Below, piece after piece: positions 14,201-25,100 of a DNA stretch of 64,000 bases; position 1 is the stretch's first letter, and each line of letters starts with the position of its first letter. The DNA lies in contig NC_135240.1 of assembly GCF_947623445.1 (NCBI RefSeq), positions 13,578,001-13,642,000 on the forward strand, given 5' to 3'. This stretch comes from Clavelina lepadiformis (taxonomy: Eukaryota; Chordata; Ascidiacea; Aplousobranchia; Clavelinidae). Below the pieces are notes generated by a model, which worked only from the letters and a program-made list of their open reading frames with translations, was not told the DNA's origin and made no database searches. The position numbers were made by a program, and so were the translations under genes.

Positions 14201-14799
14201 TCCACATTAGGGCCATCATGAGCAATGTTTGCACTCGTTTTCTAATATTCTTTTTCTTCGAATTGTCATCTTTATTTGGACTGCAAACATCTGAAATGTA
14301 ACTTTATTTCTGATTTTGTGTGAACAAGCATTTAGCCTTGCGAATGCTGAAACATTTTACGGTTAAAGAAAGCATGTTTGGCAAGCATGAGCATATTTGC
14401 AAGAATTCAAAACCTTTTATTTGAAATATTTTGATTTAACCTGAGAAATATTCAAGTTATCTGCCAAAGTTGTTTTGAATACAAATTAAGAATTTGGTCT
14501 CACAGTTCATATTTCAAAGTCACATCAAATGCTATTTGTGGAATTGAATGCCATATCGTTTCCTAGTTGCCGAATTACGGAAAACTTCCTTTAAGAACCT
14601 GTCAAAGCTTGGATGATTCTGACAAATGGGTTGTTTTTCGCAAGTCTGGGAAATATGTTGAATGACACCATTCAAGGAGAGGAAACGACGTGGTGACATC
14701 GCTGTTTAACGCTGTCAATTATAACAGTGAAACAAATAAAATGCCATTATTTCTGAATGGCTTAGTACTGTTTATTATCTGTCTTTCTTTTGTCTAAAG
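11213..14799. other. Intergenic DNA, no gene recognised
   Basis: AT-rich sequence with no recognisable exon apart from the upstream TEAD-type site noted separately. An open frame of about 110 codons at 11513-11848 (minus) has no recognisable domain. A GGTTCGAGTC string at 13312 resembles a tRNA B box, but no T-arm can be folded around it. Confidence 0.5.
11568..11575 (+). promoter_or_regulatory. Second candidate TEAD (MCAT) site
   Basis: ACATTCCT, the other orientation of the TEAD core, about 520 nt upstream of the CCN TATA box. Weak by itself, more notable with the site at 11195. Confidence 0.3.
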
Positions 14800-15066
14800 A
14801 TGCTTTGGAAGTTTTTGAAACCAATCGCAGTAATCACAGTATGTCTTGTCGCGTTGGTGTCCGGCGCTGAAGTCCACCAGATTGCCAGACAAAAAAGGGT
14901 TATTGAACGGTACCACCATCAATGATTCTTTAAGGCGCCGGGAACAAATCCAAATCCGAGCAATTTCAACCCAACCCCAAAATACTATAAAGATGTCCAT
15001 AATTGGATCCGGACTCAATTTTTATCTGTATGCCAGACCACTTCGAAAGAGCTACTTTGTTTTTAG
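14800..15066 (+). CDS. Candidate secreted peptide precursor, in-frame TGA or 36-nt intron
   Basis: ATG at 14800 opens a convincing signal peptide of about 22 residues (MLWKFLKPIAVITVCLVALV, cut near SG|AE), followed by AEVHQIARQKR, whose RQKR end is a furin-type site. The frame meets TGA at 14923-14925 after 41 codons, then stays open to TAG at 15064. If 14899-14934 (36 nt, GT...TTCTTTAAG) were removed as a very small intron, RQKR would be joined to APGTNPNPSNFNPTPKYYKD and a 76-aa precursor with two cysteines near its C-terminus would result. The Pro spacing and the YYKDVHNWI stretch faintly recall the PP-fold of NPY-type peptides, but the diagnostic C-terminal R-x-R-F/Y-G is absent. It could also be a 41-aa peptide, a first exon, or a decayed gene. 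No homologue is recognised with confidence. Confidence 0.3.
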
Positions 15067-16732
15067 CGACCGTGGTTCATAGAAAAGTCACTTGCCTTTG
15101 CAGTAGGTGCTTGGTTTCAAAGTGAATTACATAATGACTCATAGGAACACCGCTGTAACTATTTTAACGATAACATTATTAACTTCACTTTAGGTGAATT
15201 TAAATGCAAGATCAGCAATTATTACTTACATCGGTCGGCAACGAAGCAGAGACGTAATAATGATAAAATAATTAGCAAAAACTTCAACACACAATCATGC
15301 ATTGTGTCAACTTTAGTTTGCTTCCATTTATAGCGATTTGGCGGTTGTATTTCGGGGCGTTTTCTTTTAATTTTTCCTTTAGTAAATAACCAGCAATCCT
15401 AACGACCAACTTTTCCTCCCTGATAATGGGTGGACGAAAACCAGAGATCTGTCGCTATTAATTACATAAAGCATGCGTTTCAATTTTCCCCAATCTTGTC
15501 GCTGACGTAATGGGCTACGTCTTTCATCGATAAAGGCCAACTGGTGACGTTAGCGCTGAAAGAACAATTTAAAACAAACATGTTTTCAGTTCACCAAGTG
15601 AAGATTTGTGATGACATATTGTTCACACATTTCCTACAATTACGTCTTTCATTCAAAATTCCTGCTCTTTTTTTAATCTCTTAATTTACTAAAGAAAAAT
15701 ATTAATACAGAAACAACAAAAATCTTGAAGGGTTTGATTATAAGTGAGCACTGCGCTTTGAAATGTTCAGAAAACATGGTGGGCCCAAGCCTAAACAAAT
15801 CCATCTGCGCCATGCGTGCTGCGTCTTTCTGAACATTGTACTGTGTCTTTTGTTTTATGGCTAATTAACGACGCGCCCAAGTGCTTTGATACAAGCGGTA
15901 CTGCTTAGCCCGAGCTTGGTTTTGCACTTCATGTACAGTTACGCCGTGTGAGGTATACTCTGACGAAAAGAACGGTGTTAGCAACTCCCAAGGCGTGTTC
16001 AGGAAAATCATCTTCTTTAATTACTTCTTTAATTACTCACATTTACCTCATCTTGTGGAGTTACATGACTTTTGCGGTGTTTGATCAATTAAAACTTTTA
16101 CATCTTAATTCTTCGGTGGCGTAACCAAACCTTTAAATATCTTTTACCGTTGTCATGATGTCAATCATTTTAAACTGTGACAAAGCAACAATTGGTTTAA
16201 TCTTTGTGGAAGCGTCTAGTACGCTTTCATAATTACGTCACGAAGCTATTTTTGTGCATTTGGACTTTCTGTAAAACCTTGGCGAAAAACCTTAAACTAG
16301 GCGGTGTCATTCATCACCATCCAAAGATTGCTGAAATAAATTACCTTCGGGCGCATTTTCCATTCTCATAACACTTGCGCAAAGACCGCAAAGCGTAATT
16401 CAGTTCCAAATATAAGACTTTCCGCGATTATAGGAGAATTTTGACGTCAAGTTTGCGTGAAACTCAATGTTTAAACCCCAGCTGGTAAAGTATATTCCTG
16501 ATGAGTAACGATCGTTAAATTTTATGAGATATCGTATCATGACAGCTGCTTCTCCTTCGTTTAACTTTCTCTTTAGTTTGTACCACTTCTTACAAACTGA
16601 TAAAATCTTTGCTTAAAGAATAAGTGAACTTTTAGAAAGCTGGAAAATTTCATCAACATACGACACAAAAAATTTATAATTTCATTTTTTGACCATTTAA
16701 AGGAGTTATATTTAAGGAATTTATATTTCCTT
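15067..16732. other. Intergenic DNA, nothing recognised
   Basis: No supported exon, repeat boundary or RNA gene was found here on either strand. Confidence 0.5.
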
Positions 16733-16921
16733 TTAAAGTAGTGAAAAGACCGACCAAACGCCTTCTGAGGCTAGAAGAATATTTATTTGGCTTCCAGCCG
16801 TATAGAATTTGTCGACACGCCGTGGAAGTTTCGTCCAACCTTCATCAATTATATCGCAACCTTTCAGCAAGCAAAATAATATAAAACTTGCAAAGATTAT
16901 GACAAACAAATTTGTTTTCAT
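16733..16921 (-). CDS. Candidate small secreted peptide, 62 aa
   Basis: The ATG at 16921 is followed by a textbook signal sequence (MKTNLFVIIFASFILFCLL), then KGCDIIDEGWTKLPRRVDKF with a dibasic RR site at about residues 34-35, and a hydrophobic C-terminus ending in SLL. One cysteine remains after the leader. The size and the dibasic site fit a peptide precursor, but there is no recognisable family, no repeated peptide and no amidation signal. It may be a chance frame or the first exon of something longer; no good donor was seen inside it. Confidence 0.25.
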   Translation of the reverse strand: MKTNLFVIIFASFILFCLLKGCDIIDEGWTKLPRRVDKFYTAGSQINILLASEGVWSVFSLL

Positions 16922-17478
16922 GAGACATTGATTACGGTGATTACAGTGAATGGTTTGTTTTTCAGCACATACAGTCTCTTACGTTAATTGGCTACGCGTC
17001 AGAAGAACTACGACACAACCTGCTTGCGTCATCATGACGTTGACGTTTCCACCGCAAGTTATGAGGTAGTCTTATGACGCCGTGCGCAAAATTTTACAGA
17101 CCTCAAATTTTCTTTGAATGTTTTGCTCGGAACTTTGTTTTCTTCGACAACAGCTAAGTTGTGAAATTACACTTTACCTGTTAAGGAAGAGATTTCCGTT
17201 GCCATGGCAAGTTTTTGCTTGACTGCCTTTGACAGGAGTCGTCATGGGCAGATAATGCCACTAATCTAACGATGGTGATAAAAAGGGTGTGTCTTCATTG
17301 AGTAGGAATGGCGAGAATGCAGTTATCCCCAGGAATGCTTCGATGTACACCCTCGCATAGTCGTTAATCTAGACGACCTTTGGATTGGTTATTATTACCT
17401 CATTACTTCGCTTTTTAGGATTGAATCACGTAAGCCGCAAATGGCCTGAAACCGGTCAAGCAGGAGCAACAATAACAG

Positions 17479-17505
17479 GCCACGCAATGCTATATTGTGC
17501 GTGGC
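17479..17505. other. Short GC-rich inverted repeat
   Basis: GCCACGCA at 17479-17486 pairs exactly with TGCGTGGC at 17498-17505 around an 11-nt AT-rich loop. It does not match the histone-mRNA stem-loop. No function is assigned. Confidence 0.35.
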
Positions 17506-17821
17506 TTAACGATGAGACGATGACTGATAAAAGTTAGTACTAGGAAAACACAGTCACTTAAATATGTTAACACATTTTCAGCACGTGGCCGTACTGATCA
17601 TACTTTTGTGAATGTAAAAATAAGGTTGTCACGATTTCCTGGCCAGAAATATCACACATTTTACAGCAATGAATCAATCCCAGATGGCATTGACTTTTAC
17701 ATGGTTTTGCAAATATCTCGATGGACAAGAATAACTGATTGTCATCACCTTCTTGTAACTATATATAGCGATACGGTAATATACCACATGTTTTTGCTTT
17801 TCGATTTATATCAAAGTACTT

Positions 17822-17842
17822 TAGATAGATAGATAGATAGAT
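17822..17842. repeat. TAGA tetranucleotide microsatellite
   Basis: About five consecutive TAGA units. Confidence 0.9.
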
Positions 17843-20800
17843 TGTTGCATTGCTGTATCTTTTGATTTACCGACGTTCTTACGTGGACTCCAATTAAAGA
17901 ACGTTATATTGATAACATTAGAAATAACTTTTTCAAAATTTAGTACTATTGCCTTGTGTCTTAACGTGATTTTACTACCAACTTACATACTACTATTCAC
18001 CACTCATATGCTGTGATCAAAAACCTCAGTTTTAAATTTCGTCGTAACATAAATTAATCTGCTGCGTTCTCTTTTTGAAAGAACTTTTATGGAAGCCATT
18101 ATGGGCACAAAGCGAAGCTTCTAGTAACTTGGCCTTACGTTTCTTAAATTCGGGCACAAATTTCATACTATAGGTTTCTACTAGAATATTTTAATTTATG
18201 AAGACATAGACTTGTTTCAAATTTTACTTTAAGCAAAGGCCTAATTAGCCGCTTAAAGTTATATAAACATCGAAACTGGAGTTAACTTTAAAGTTTTAGA
18301 TGTTGTGATAGTCATACAATTGTTTACATGTCTCATAAGCCAACGTACCATAAAATCGATTGTGCTAGTGATAAAACGGAAACGTTTGAGTTTGAGAATT
18401 GGCTCAATACAAGAATCACGCTGCTTTTTGGAAAAAACCTCCAAAGTTTTACATACATAGTGTTTTTTTTTATAAAAATTGAGCTGAGTAATAGCTAAAC
18501 TGATAGCGTTGTTTACCGCAGCTATAGAATTCCTGAAATGACCATAAACATTAAAAAATGTTATACCACTGCTATGACGCAACGTTTCAAAAAGCACTGA
18601 AATGAGAGGAGAAGGTCTTTGATCTGCTTATCATTACACGTTACCCATAAAAGGCAGTGTTGGCATTGTACTGTATTGAGAATGGCGCGACTACATCAAG
18701 TAGAAAGTATCTACCAGAGCAAGCAACATAACAGGCTGTATTGTTTTTTCTGGAGCTTATCGGCCTCGTCAGTTACATCATCTCTGTAACTGTTTCGTTT
18801 AGCCGGGTATGTATTTTCAGGTGCGTGCCTTTTTAACTTTCGTTAAGTCAAATTGACACAAAATACGTGCTTCAAACAGTAGTTTTTTGTGAATATTCTG
18901 CAAATAGTGATATACGTTAATATATGTACACACCACAGACCAACCATAAATGCTTTTGCTGATACTTTTGTCAACCTTGCTGGTAGATCAGCGTGATCAA
19001 CCTTCGCTTTGACATGGATAGAACATTTCAAATGAAATGATTACAAATATCTCCGTAAGCGATTGAAAAAACTCAATGTTATTTCGAGCAAGGAACACAC
19101 GGTACGCGACGAAAGATATTTTGAAGCAAGATAAGCGGGAAATTTTACGACAATCTCAGGTAAGTTTTTAATGCCATGGTTACGTCACGTGCAATTACGT
19201 AATCGTTTGGTGCAAGGCAAAATCATGACATAATGAATAGTCCATGAAGTATGCGTTTAGCACATGGCCCAACCGCAGTCGTAATACCAGACAGTGTAAT
19301 TGCCAACACGTTAAGTTGTGTCTTAATTCAGTTTATTTTTATTGTCGCATTAATGTCTTTGTTATTAATCTTGGGTCATACAACTCTCAAACTGATTTAC
19401 ACATGTATACTCGTACAACGGTTGATTTATCTTGCGCAAGGGGGACGGCGTCGTCAATTAATCTCCATAAAATATCAAATAATGCCGCACAGGTGCAAGC
19501 TTTCAGTGTTACGTTTAAAATAATTAAGCCATAAAGCACCGTTTAAGTTTATAATGTCACGTGTTGAATTCCATTTTTTAAACCAGCATGTAACCATGTA
19601 ACCACCATACCACTTGTGCGAAATCATTAGCTACAATCATAGCTGACAGATCAACTAGATTCAGCATTTTTGGAACGTTCTATTGCTAAAGTTATTTAGT
19701 TCTGTTCATTCAGAATGTAGGCCATAAATTTTGTTTTGTCTCTTCTGTTATTTATTCTTTACGACACTTCTAAAAATACAAGTTTCGTTGATTAAATGGT
19801 CATATAGATCGAATTTTGTATGATGATTGCACAGAGAATGCTATCTATCGGTATCTTACTTCTAATTTCCGTGTGGTAAGATAACTTGAACTGTTTTTAC
19901 TGCTCCAGATAATTTTCAAAAAGTTGGAAGACTGTTTTAATGAATTGTATAGCAATTTTTACTTTATAGCTTTGAAACTGATTTAATAAATTTTGTCTGA
20001 TAACATGCACATTTAATTCACTACAACAACTGCAAGGGCAAGACTTTTTTAGTTTATTTTTAATTTTTTTTTAAATTATGAAGTTTTTCTAAGTTTTTTT
20101 TTATAATAACGGAATAACACAAAGGCAAACACACAAAACACTCTACAACGAAATCCCGAGCTCAGAATATTATAACCACCTAAAGATATTATAATTTCGT
20201 AAACATTGATAATCTCAAAGAATACGTACGCTCATAATAAACAGGGAATCAATATACACATAAAGATACGGCCTAATAGCCTATATTGGTACTATATGAG
20301 ATTACTCTATTTTACACGGTGTTGTTGAGGGTGTTTGGCAAGCTCGTTTTTTGTGTACGCTATCACCAAGAAACCATGAACCCAACAACGTTGCCTATTT
20401 ACAGTGTACCAACTGCTCAATAGCGCTACCTTGCGCCAACTATTTCGAAGATGTACCTAACACTACTAGTGTTATTGTAGCCAAAAGCAAAATGTTTATT
20501 CTTTGGAGCAGGCCTATAGTTTTGCTGTTGTTCATAAGATATTGTCGTGCATCTAAAGCACATGACACTGACACATGTATCAAAAGCACATTGAACTTTA
20601 TGCTAAATTATACCTTAAAACCTAAAAGTTTACCTAAAAAGGTTTTTATTTAAATACTTCTACTTCTACTCTGAAAGATTTCGATATAAAATATTGTTTT
20701 AAATTTTTGGTTTTAATCACACCTCCCAATCACAAAAAGGAAGTGTGTTGATCACAAGCCCGAGCCCGAACTACCTGTAAGATCATCACCAATTTTGTAT

Positions 20801-22174
20801 TTTCTTACAAACTTGAGCATTACTCCTGGATTTATCTGAGCGGTTATTGTGCAAATAAAACAAAGCTTTTGAGTAACATACTTCATGACCCTGTTGGACA
20901 CTTAGAGTTGGATAGCGTTAGCTTCTCTCCTGCATCAAAAGCGAAATACGAAAGAAAAATTCCGTAAAAAAATGCGAAAACACTTTAGACATGTAACAGA
21001 TAGCAAGCAACGTCAACGTTAGGACAATTAATTCACAGAAAGTGAAGATCGGTTTTCGAAATATAACCCCTACATGTGCATATAGGCTTAGTACTGAATA
21101 TACGTATAGTCTTTTGTTCCATAAAACAAATAGCGATCTTCTTGAAATTTAATTCAATTTATCCATTTATTTTAACGGAAACTTTTTCCTGAATCATTAT
21201 TAGCTACTCGCAGTCGTTTGTAAGCTATTTAGTTGCTGTAGCCTGACTATAATGGAATCCATGTATCTGGTACGCAGAGTGTCGCGCCTATGACAGCCAA
21301 ACCAACGCTGGGGTTTCTTATGAATCAAGTTATTTCGAAAGCCTTATCATAAAGTCACATGAATTATCAGCACGTATACATACACCTAGTATGCATGCAA
21401 AAGCTGTTGTTCGAATAGTAAATACCAGTCACATAGCAAACGTACGTCTTTGGCTAGCAATCATTTTAGTTCATTGGCTTTTGTATTTATTATTTGAACA
21501 ACCCGCAGCTCCCATTACTTAGCTTTTAAGATGTAATGTTTTAGAAACCTATGCTGTGGATTGAAATCAAAAATCTTGCTTATATAGTCATATGTAGCAG
21601 CCAGCAACCATCTGATCAAATCGCCGCTTATAGGTATATATATTCTTTCACCTCATTTACCTGATCAATTACGTTTATTTTTGCCATTTACAACAACTCA
21701 TCATAATTTGACAAACACGAATGCATAATTAATTGGGATGAACTACAACTACTTGTAGTTAATTTCAAAAAGTATGAAAATAAGCTTTTAACAGCAGCTA
21801 TTTTTAGCATTGTCACTAATAATGGTTTTATGAAACAAAAGTTGAAAACAATTACTTGAAAACTTTCCAAGTCCATATCTAGCATAGAAAAGTTGAATGT
21901 AATAACAGCAAATATTTACATGTATCTTAAAAGATGTTTATGTCAAAATGTTTGTTAAAGATATGCCTAAATTTTGTAGTCAACATCCGCTATTCATATG
22001 ATGATAAGTGCGCAGAAAGCATCAAGACCATCGATTATGATTTCATTGCCACGTTACTGTGAAAATAATAATATATACAAAACTGAGCGGTTTCAAACGG
22101 TGCGAAAACTCATGTCAAACATGGAAAAAAGAAGCATAATCGAATAAAAGAAATTTCAAAATGTAGTTTTTCTT

Positions 22175-25100
22175 TTATGGGGCAGCTTTTTCCTCATCGT
22201 CCTGTGGACTTCTTTTCAACAATTTCGGTCCCAATAAACCAATTGCAGCTGCTCCAGTCGGCGCAGTCAAAAGAATTGAAAGTACGGCTATTGTTAATAC
22301 CTTGGAAAAGAAAACTTTTGATATAAAAGTTGAAAGCTGTAGTTAATCTTGGTATATGTCGTAAGTCTAAGCATATTAGACAAACATTGCATAAATCAGT
22401 TAATACATAATTATAAACCTTATAAAAATCATATTCGAGGAGAAAAACATAACAAAATTTACCTTTGTCCCGTAACCAATGACTTCTTCGGATGCCTCCT
22501 TTTCTGTTGCCATATCTAATGCAACTGCCCCAATAGCTGCCTGAAACAAAGGAGAGCAAATTGTTAGAAACAGCGAAGTGTTTCAACCGATGTCAGTTAT
22601 TGGCTCCCTGGTTACTTGTTCAGTTACTTCTTCGAAACATGATGCTAGTTACAAGTTATACTTAGTTACTTGTTCTTTCATACTTATTCGCAGTTTACGT
22701 GGGTTATCTCTAACCTGTCAAAAGTCACTGGCTATATTTAATTTTGTTTATGTAAGGAAAGCTTTATATATTCTTCTTCTTTGTACAAAACAACACCAAA
22801 ATGTCTTACTTGTACAGTTGCTTTTGGTACCCAGGCGACAGTCATAAAAACTTTTTCTTTCATGTTGAAGGCTGTCCAGTAAACAGCCAAGAACGCTGTT
22901 ACACTCCTGAAGGCTAGGCCGGTAAAAATCAATGCAGTTCCCATGCCTACAGAGTAAAAGTTTAGAACATCCAAAAACTCTTTATTATAGACTAATGATA
23001 ATAATAATAATAATAATTATTTACCAACTGTTTCTGGTTTTAGACTCTCAATCTTAACTGACGCTCCTATCAGTCCAAACAACAGCGGCTGAAAGATCAC
23101 CCACAGGTTTGCAAAAGTTTTTGCTACAGGTTTTTTCTCCTTTCCCCACCTGCAGTAGCAAGACGTTCAGTGCTTATCTAACTTACACGGTGAGTTTACA
23201 ACAAAACGAATTCTTACTTTACACCAGCTACAAACGACATAACGAGAGTAGCTAAGGCTCCAGCTCCGGCATAATGCACAACTTTGCTTCCAAAACCGCA
23301 GAACAGAGCCAGTCCAAGAAGCAGGCCAGTTCGATAACCATTACGTCCTTTCTGCACAAACGCAGTATAGCTGTAGGTAATAGCTAAATGTCATCAGGAT
23401 AAATTAAAAAATTTACTAAACTTACCAAATTTGCAGGAGGAAAATACCACAAAAATATTCCCAAGATTACTCCGCCACCGATTCCAAATACTAGTTCCAA
23501 CGGACCATGAATAATTTTTTCTACCAAGTCACCTGCAATAATGAAATTACAATCGAAATGTTTAATAAACCGTTGTCAACCAATCAGCAGACATGAATGC
23601 CAGCGGAGGGTAAATATAATTGCGTAAATATAAAACAATCTTTGGAATTAACATCACAAAAAAGTTGGTTTGTAGCTGGTAATTTCTTCAAACTATTTAC
23701 CACATTTCACGCTACGTAACATGAAGAAATGTCATTTACCGACTGAGTTTCACACACAATGCCTGAATAGGGTTGACGCAGATGTCGCGATTCTCACGCA
23801 GTGAGAGTAATAGTGCCATAATACATGACAAGCTTGTCATATAGTTATTTAAACAGCTTAATCTGGCTTGATAATACCTTCTTGAATGCATTAAAATTTT
23901 TAACTATACATTTATGCCAATACGCGTTGGCTCAACACTGCGTGAACTCTAGAGTTCTAACACTGAGAATACGGCTAATTGGATTAACACAGTAAAACCA
24001 AAAGAAACAAGTGAGAAAGCCAAAAGTAAATTTTTACCGTCTGAGAAAATCATTCCTAAGACGACGTTGAACCCTGTGATCCCAATTACGTCATTCAAAG
24101 CTGCCCCTGCAATTAGAAATGTTGGAATTCCTCCTTCCACGCCAAAGCCCTTGTCTTGTAAATAAAGCAGAGACGGGACGACCACTGCAGGCGATACCGC
24201 GCATAATACAAACCTGCACCACAAGAAGTTGGATTACTGATTAAATTATAGAGCAGTTTATTTTATCATTTTTTCTAAATAATTAACGATGTCATCTAAT
24301 TTAGAATGGTTTTACCAATTTATTGCTATTTAGCTTTTTGATTATTATTATTTTACCTTTATCTTAAAAGAAAATGAGATTTGAATAATTTTAACAATTT
24401 GATTTTCTTTGGTCACCATATTTTTATTTTGTGTGGATGCTTACCCAATCACAAAACCCCAGTCCCACGGAAAACCAATCATTATCGTTGAAAAAGCTGC
24501 CACCACGACACATTCTACTATTGAAGTGGAAACGGCGAAACCAAGAAGGACCCATTTTAGCTTGAACAATGCCTTAATTTAAAGAAATGGTCGGTTTATT
24601 TTCGTTGTAGAAAATAGAAATGCACTAGCGAAGGAATAAAACCTATCCTGAGCTCATACTTTGCCATCTAGACCGATTCCAGCTCTTGTTAAAATAACTG
24701 TGAGAGCTATTGTTCGTAACGATGAAGACCATTTTGGTTCGATGTATTTTGCCACATCAATGTAGGGAACGTTCCGAAGCACAAATCCCATTATTAACAT
24801 TCCTAAATTATGTTCAATTTAAACATTAAGCCTAACGTGACCGTGTTCGAATTGTTGATGACAAACACAGTCGTTGAAAGACAAAGAAAAAGTGAAATGG
24901 TTTAAGTGTGAGAAAACAAATATAGTTGTACAGTTGCAGCCTTTTAACTTTTCAAACTTGTTCTACTTGCCTAGCAACGGCGGAAGGGGAGGGATTCCTG
25001 GTAATGGAATGTGACTAATAAGCCAACCAGCGGCTAAGCAAGATAATAGAAGAATGATGATTCCAAAAAGGTTTCCTCCAGGCAAAGCCTCGTCGGGAAC

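Larger units (their letters stand above)
16922..22174. other. Intergenic DNA, no gene recognised
   Basis: About 5 kb of AT-rich sequence. A frame at 19251-19523 (plus, 90 aa) is hydrophobic and a frame at 20351-20653 (plus, 100 aa) has no family likeness; neither has splice or homology support. A small GC-rich hairpin is at 17479-17505 and a TAGA microsatellite at 17822-17842. Confidence 0.5.

Noticed and set aside
17479..17505. Hairpin considered as a histone-type terminator or microRNA
   Set aside because: It lacks the histone stem-loop sequence, and the stem is far too short for a microRNA precursor.
19251..19523. Hydrophobic 90-aa plus-strand frame considered as a membrane protein
   Set aside because: The hydrophobic stretch is not bounded by anything gene-like, and an overlapping frame of the same length is also open.
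23949..24037. C-terminal extension of the 24038-24213 SLC9B exon, open to a stop at 23949
   Set aside because: A good donor (GACG|GTAAAAAT) gives the phase needed by the next exon and restores the conserved protein, so the extension is intronic.
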